64,000 nt of DNA, from contig NC_046674.1 of NCBI RefSeq assembly GCF_003369915.1, forward strand, positions 5,890,001 through 5,954,000, read 5' to 3'. The notes under the pieces are model-generated. The model saw only the letters and a program-made list of their open reading frames with translations, made no database searches and was not told the origin of the DNA. Position 1 is the first letter of the stretch. Each line of letters begins with the position of its first letter. This DNA comes from Drosophila miranda (lineage: Eukaryota > Arthropoda > Insecta > Diptera > Drosophilidae). Of the stretch, positions 59,601 through 64,000 are shown one piece after another. Made by a program: the position numbers and the translations under genes.

Positions 59601-59779
59601 GCTTGCCGAACCGGAGGCATTGCCCGGTGGCGTGGTGATTATATTAACCACCGGCGATCGCAGTTGTATATTATTGTCACGTTCGCTGACCAGCAGCAGG
59701 TCGGGCGGGGCGCTGCACGAGGAGGAGGCACGCACCTGGTGATACATCAGCTCCTCGGAGTCTGTGGTGCATTCCTGGA
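54255..59779 (-). CDS. nkd: naked cuticle (nkd), last four coding exons, 5' partial
   Basis: Exons 59779-59220, 57322-56423, 56086-55725 and 55464-54255 join in frame (entry after a split codon, then phases 0, 0, 2) and give about 1010 residues; D. melanogaster Nkd is about 930. The second visible exon carries the single EF-hand (EFX) segment, FSFTFYDLDGHHGKITKDD, followed by IVGIVYTIYESIGK. The C-terminus is the conserved His-rich end (RYVHEHIHHHYHHFKEQQDV). The first exon in view has VRASSSCSAPPDLLLVSERD. Nkd is induced by Wingless and antagonises it, binding Dishevelled and entering the nucleus. Between conserved blocks lie many Gln, His, Ser and Gln-Ala repeats, which explain the extra length. 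The first coding exon with the start Met is beyond 64000 or was not found. Confidence 0.95.
54661..54760 (-). repeat. CAG/CAA (polyGln) tract in the last nkd exon
   Basis: CTG/TTG triplets on the plus strand encode more than 20 Gln with interspersed His and Asn. CAG and CAA are mixed, which tends to stabilise such tracts. Confidence 0.85.
55171..55236 (-). repeat. 6-bp repeat coding for (Gln-Ala)n in nkd
   Basis: About eleven TGCCTG/TCCCTG units on the plus strand. In the nkd frame they read alternating Gln-Ala and Gln-Gly. Confidence 0.9.
55820..55868 (-). repeat. polyGln tract in nkd exon at 55725-56086
   Basis: An almost pure CTG run on the plus strand codes for about a dozen Gln in the nkd exon. 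The neighbouring nkd exon at 56620-56662 has a similar mixed CTG/TTG run. Confidence 0.85.
56087..56422 (-). other. nkd intron
   Basis: 336-nt intron with donor GTAGGC and acceptor AAAACAG. Nothing else is visible in it. Confidence 0.85.
57323..59219 (-). other. nkd intron (1.9 kb)
   Basis: Donor GTGAGT, acceptor CATTCAG. Contains a CTG run near 57920-57943, GTGGCA units near 57735-57770, a CAA run near 58427-58445 and a GGGGTT array near 59108-59135. No nested gene found. Confidence 0.85.
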
Positions 59780-61908
59780 CTGCAAAGACACCAGGGAGAA
59801 GAGGGGGAAAGGATACTTTTAATTAAAATGCAAAGTGGCATGAAATTGTCGGCATCAAAACAGCGCTGCCACCCCTACACCCCCCCAGCCGCTGCTGCTA
59901 CTGCTCTTCTTTGGCGTTGTCTAATCCCCCACAGAAAAGCCCAGACCCCATTTCCATTTTGCCCATTCCCCCATTCCCCTGTTGGCGGCTTTTGGCGCCT
60001 TTGACGTTGGCTGCCTTTCGTTGGCGGCTTTTGCAATTTATTTGCAATTTGCACAAAGCGCATTACAACAGCAACAACGGGTCGCACACAAAAGTTTATG
60101 CCCCAACGCCAACACAAAGCGATGGCGACCAGGCGGCCAATGCCCCACCCCCACCCCTGCCGCTACCGCTGCAGTCTGGCACCCCCCTCGAGACACTTGA
60201 AAGGCGACTGTTCGGAGAGCATTCCTAATTAATGACGTCGTCGTCGTCGGCGGCGGCGGCGGCAGTGGCGGCAGTGGCGGCAGTCAAAGTTTTCTTTTCT
60301 TTTCTGTTGTGTTTTTTGGTTTTCTTTCAATTTTTAATTGAAATGGCTACAGTACTATCTGGCTGCTGTGGCTGCTGCGGCAGCTGTTGGCCAACAGATG
60401 AGCAGTCTACCACGCTACCACGGCCTTTGGTCTCGGTTTTGGATCCATTCATTACTCATACGACGCGTAGACCACAGCAAAGTGGTAGAAATAGGAGAAT
60501 AGCTGAACGACGGAGTGCTTTCTTTCACCATAAACATGTGTACATACAATATCCACTTTTTATCCGTGCAAATAATAACTTGATAAACTTCAAAGACCCG
60601 AAGGCCCAAACCCTCCACTTGACACACAGAAATCCCAGCCATAAGCCCAAGCTCACTAGCCCCAGTAGCACCATTCGCATTTAATTTACTTCTCTTTTTC
60701 CTTGGCCACCCACAAAGCCCCACACCACACCACACCCCACCACCCACTATTCGCGGCCATTGTATCTGCTGCTGCTTCATTTTAATTAATTAGCGTGCTT
60801 AAAAACAAAAACAAAAAAAGCAAAAAAACTAAAGAAAATTTCCACTTCTCGCCTTTGCCCCTACTCTCCTCTCCTCTCCCCTTCTTCGACACTTTTCGCA
60901 GCTGACCTAAATTTGTGGTTTTCGCATATTTCGCATTTCGCTTTTCATTTCTCATTTGAGAGCTGCGTCCTTGCCGGGCAGGCCCCGCCCAGCAGGACAT
61001 GGCTTTTAATTGCATGAACATTATGCAAGCAAAGCAGTCCCAAGTTTCCATTTTGTGTAATTTTCCCTTCATTCTTTCTTTCTGTTGTTTTTGTTGTTAT
61101 CCCCGGCAGGATTGCGCCAAAAGAGTTGCCGCTGCCGCTGCCGCTGCTGCTGCCTGCTGCTGAGGTGGCGACAATTGAAGACAATTAGCCAAAGTGCCTG
61201 GGAAATGAGCTGGTTGTCGAGTCCTGGGCCAAGTCCCTGTAATTGTTTGCACTGCGGCATTACGATAGCACACAAAGTTGCGGCAGTGGGAGTGGCAGTG
61301 GCAGTGGCGGGGGGGATGCGGCATGCCGTATGTTGACCCAGTTAACACTTGACAATATAGAATTGTAGGTTACCTCGTCTGCCTTGAAAGTGCTTTTCCA
61401 CAGAGAATATCCCCAGAAACGTCACAAATGCCACCTGCTTTCTATATTTTTCGTAACATTTTTTGTTAAATTTTGTATGTGTTTTATTACGGGACAATTT
61501 ATAACATTTTGCTGTAGGTTTTTTTGTACAATTTATGCGCATTTTTGATTTGCACCACAAAACCCAGTCGCAGTGCCAGTGCCAGTGCCACACAAAAAGT
61601 TCATTAATTAATTATGCAAATCTTTCATAGAAAACTTGTGTTATCTACAGCATCAGGCAGGGACTTGATAATTACACATAGATACGTAGATACGTAGCTA
61701 CGTAGATACATAGATACAACACCCCTCCCCTTACACCACAAAGATATGTTAATCAAGGGCCTACAGCACACGTCCCACATTCTACATCTCTGAAGCGGAC
61801 TTTAATTGAGACCAAAAGCCAAGATCAACGAAAACCACTACCACACGTTCGTTCGGTGTTGAGGGACCGAACATTACTCATACGCCACGTAGGCTGTATT
61901 CAATTTGG

Positions 61909-61939
<31 letters not shown>

Positions 61940-63224
61940 TGCTTTTCTTTTGATAGATAAGCCGCCAGCCGTGACGTTCCATTTATCATAGAAAATTCAT
62001 GAAGCTGGTGCTGCTGCTGCTGCGGTCACACATTTCGACATGGCCTTTGTGACCCCACCTCCCCCCAGGTAAGCCGTGAGCCGTGTGCGCCTAGAAGCCC
62101 TTGGAGCTCTTGGCCTCGGCTTTGGCTTCGGCCTCATCTCATCTCATCTCATCTTGTCTCGTTGTTGGGCAATGCTGGCCGTGTCTATTGCGGTCGTCAT
62201 AGTCATAGGGATTGGAAGTGAGGCCGTGGTCCGTGCGTCTTGATGGGGCTAATCATTTTCATTTTCATTTCCATTTTCTCTGCCCTGTCGTGCCCTGCCC
62301 TGCCCTGCCCTGCCCTACGCACACATTACGCAAATGTACAAATTCAATTCATTTTGCCGCCGTAGGCTTGGGGGCACCAGCAGTATCTAGTATCTTGTAT
62401 CTTGTATGTTAGGGCCCCTGGATACTGGACTTTTTCCTTATTTTCTCTCGTCTTTTTGGACTTGATTTGCTCCGAGTTTCATTAGGTTTTTACCTATAGT
62501 ATTTATGTACTTTTTTGATCCATTTAGATGTTTTATCAATCACACCTCGAGATTGTTTTTGCGCCACGGCGACCCCCTTTTATGAGTAACAATTGAAAAA
62601 TCATTTTTTGTAGGTCATCGGCGAGTCGTGCATGCCCCCAGGGCTCTCTGAGGCTGTCCGGCTGCCATTCTGGCCATTCTCCTTTCAATTTGTGCCTATA
62701 TATCGTGTATGTATGTATGTATCTCTGTATCTGTTTTGGAGTGGCTTAGGCCAAAGTTAATTTGCAAGGCGGCATGTTTCATATCAGACGCCAAAATGCT
62801 TTCCTGATGACTCAACAACAACAACAACAAAAACAAGTTGATTCCCATTGTGTGTGTCGGGTCGGCCACTTGAGAGCAAAAAACATGTTCTTTTGGTTTA
62901 TCTTGGCGCCACGATCGTCGGCAAAGGCCGTGCGCGGTATTTGCTCAAAAAAAAAAACACACACACAAAAAAAAGAATGCTGAAAGAAACACAAAGGCGA
63001 TAATTAAACGCAAAACAAAGCGGCCAAGAACAGAGAGAGAGAGGGAGAAAGAGAGACATAGCAGAGAATCTGGGAACCCGAGATCAGAGGCCCATCAACT
63101 GGTGGACCTTTAATTAGAAAAAGGTGTACCCCCGAAAGCACACAAGATAATCGCACAAAGAGTACCAAAAGTTGCATCCAAGAAGTGACAAGAGCCACAA
63201 CTCCACGACCAACTATGGCACGGA

Positions 63225-63288
63225 GAGTGGCCAAGTGGCAGAGTGGCAGAGTGGCAGAGTGGCCGCGTGGCCGCGTGGCCGCGTGGCA
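63225..63288 (+). repeat. 10-bp minisatellite (GAGTGGCA / GCGTGGCC variants)
   Basis: About six copies of a GTGGC-containing unit in two variant blocks, three AGAGTGGC-type followed by three CGCGTGGC-type. Confidence 0.8.
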
Positions 63289-63641
63289 ACCACTATTTAT
63301 TAGACAGATGATGTGCCAAGACCCATGGCCAAGCCAGAAAAGATATAAACCAAAGATAAAACTTCATAATTGCGTCTCTGTGTGGGCCAGAGACACACAC
63401 AGGCACACCGAAAACCGAAAAAAAAAAACGAAAAAAGTTGTTGCTTTTGCTGTTTCTGTTGCTGTTGCTGGCCAAAGATATCTCGTATCTCGTATCTGGC
63501 ATGTAAGTGTTAATGAAGTTAAGTGTTTTTGACGCGAACGACGACCGACCGGCAATAACAAAAGCAACAAACAATTAATGAGAAGTCGCATACGGAGCCA
63601 AACACACAAAAGAAATGCTCGGCCCTCTATGATAAAGATCA

Positions 63642-63690
63642 ACACACACACCCATACACACCCATACACACCCATACCCACCCATACACA
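63642..63690 (+). repeat. 10-bp minisatellite (ACACACCCAT)
   Basis: Four to five head-to-tail copies with one internal substitution. Confidence 0.85.
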
Positions 63691-64000
63691 TGCCAAAAAG
63701 AAACAAACTAAATACGAGACCATAAGTGAAAAAGTTGTGAGAGAAATGCTTGGGGCTAAAGGGCTCCCACGGAGGGGGGAATCTAACGAATGCCAGAAGT
63801 TAAGCAACTTTGCAGATGGTTCAAAGGAGTCCAAATGAGTCGAAAAGAGACCCAGATCAGAGTTAGCTACGAGACTCCTTCGCTTGGCTTGCACTTGGCT
63901 TGCATCTTGGACATAAACCCTGCCGCCTGATCACTAGCTGATCACTTGCCGATCACCCGCTGAAGGATCAAGTGCTTTCCAATTAGTGTGCTTTTGTTTT

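Larger units (their letters stand above)
59780..64000 (-). other. nkd intron or upstream region, no coding exon found
   Basis: The acceptor TTTGCAG ends at 59780. I searched the minus strand for the expected first coding exon and did not find it. The DNA is rich in microsatellites: TTGCTG units near 61910-61940, TCATC pentamers near 62133-62155, CCCTG near 62281-62313 and two 10-bp minisatellites near the right edge. The plus-strand 150-codon frame at 60232-60684 is not supported. Confidence 0.6.

Noticed and set aside
60232..60684. 150-codon plus-strand frame beginning with Ser/Ala runs
   Set aside because: Starts in a GGC/GCA microsatellite inside the nkd intron and shows no domain.
59780..64000. 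First coding exon of nkd
   Set aside because: Searched the minus strand for a start Met followed by a Lys/Trp-rich N-terminus and a phase-1 donor; nothing convincing, so it is presumed to lie beyond the window.
1..64000. tRNA, rRNA or microRNA genes, including the mir-9a mature sequence known from the same chromosome arm
   Set aside because: No T-loop/B-box motif with a matching clover-leaf and no mir-9a seed-containing hairpin was seen; a covariance-model scan would be decisive.

Overview
The window is nuclear DNA from a Drosophila-type fly. Protein-coding exons with short GT-AG introns sit in long stretches rich in CA/CT/GA microsatellites and CAG/CTG runs. One gene is clearly naked cuticle (nkd), which lies on Muller element D (3L of D. 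melanogaster). Divergence and the many short tandem repeats suggest a species outside the melanogaster subgroup, possibly the obscura group; that is an inference.

Layout. 0-2.2 kb: the probable last exon of an upstream gene, then a complete three-exon OST-alpha-like transporter gene (+). 2.2-31 kb: a gene-poor expanse with microsatellites, a promoter-like block with a candidate non-coding first exon at 7.2-8.16 kb flanked by two copies of a ~105-bp repeat, an ATT-repeat island at 11.4-12.0 kb, a 12-bp minisatellite at 20.5 kb and an orphan coding-like exon at 28.8 kb (-). 31.0-31.7 kb (-): a small three-exon gene whose splice phases and poly(A) signal agree and which is not seen as one ORF. 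34.1-34.9 kb (+): a TATA-driven small secreted protein. 35.1-41.8 kb (-): two tandem GPCPD1-like genes (CBM20 + glycerophosphodiester phosphodiesterase) with a lipocalin gene between them. The downstream paralog has lost key catalytic residues. 41.9-48 kb: intergenic, with a candidate alternative exon and a fossil pogo-like transposon end. 48.0-50.1 kb (-): a TRMT2A-type tRNA methyltransferase. 50.7-52.4 kb (-): a SmydA-type MYND/SET protein. 54.3-59.8 kb (-): the last four coding exons of nkd, whose first exon lies beyond the right edge; 59.8-64 kb is its intron or upstream DNA.

The genes do not form a pathway. The one functional cluster is the GPCPD1 pair, apparently a tandem duplication in which one copy kept the active site and the other became a probable secreted pseudoenzyme. 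The points most worth following up are that pseudoenzyme, the hidden gene at 31 kb, the repeat-flanked promoter-like block at 7 kb and the orphan exon at 28.8 kb. Exon boundaries were read by eye from splice signals and reading phase, without transcript data.
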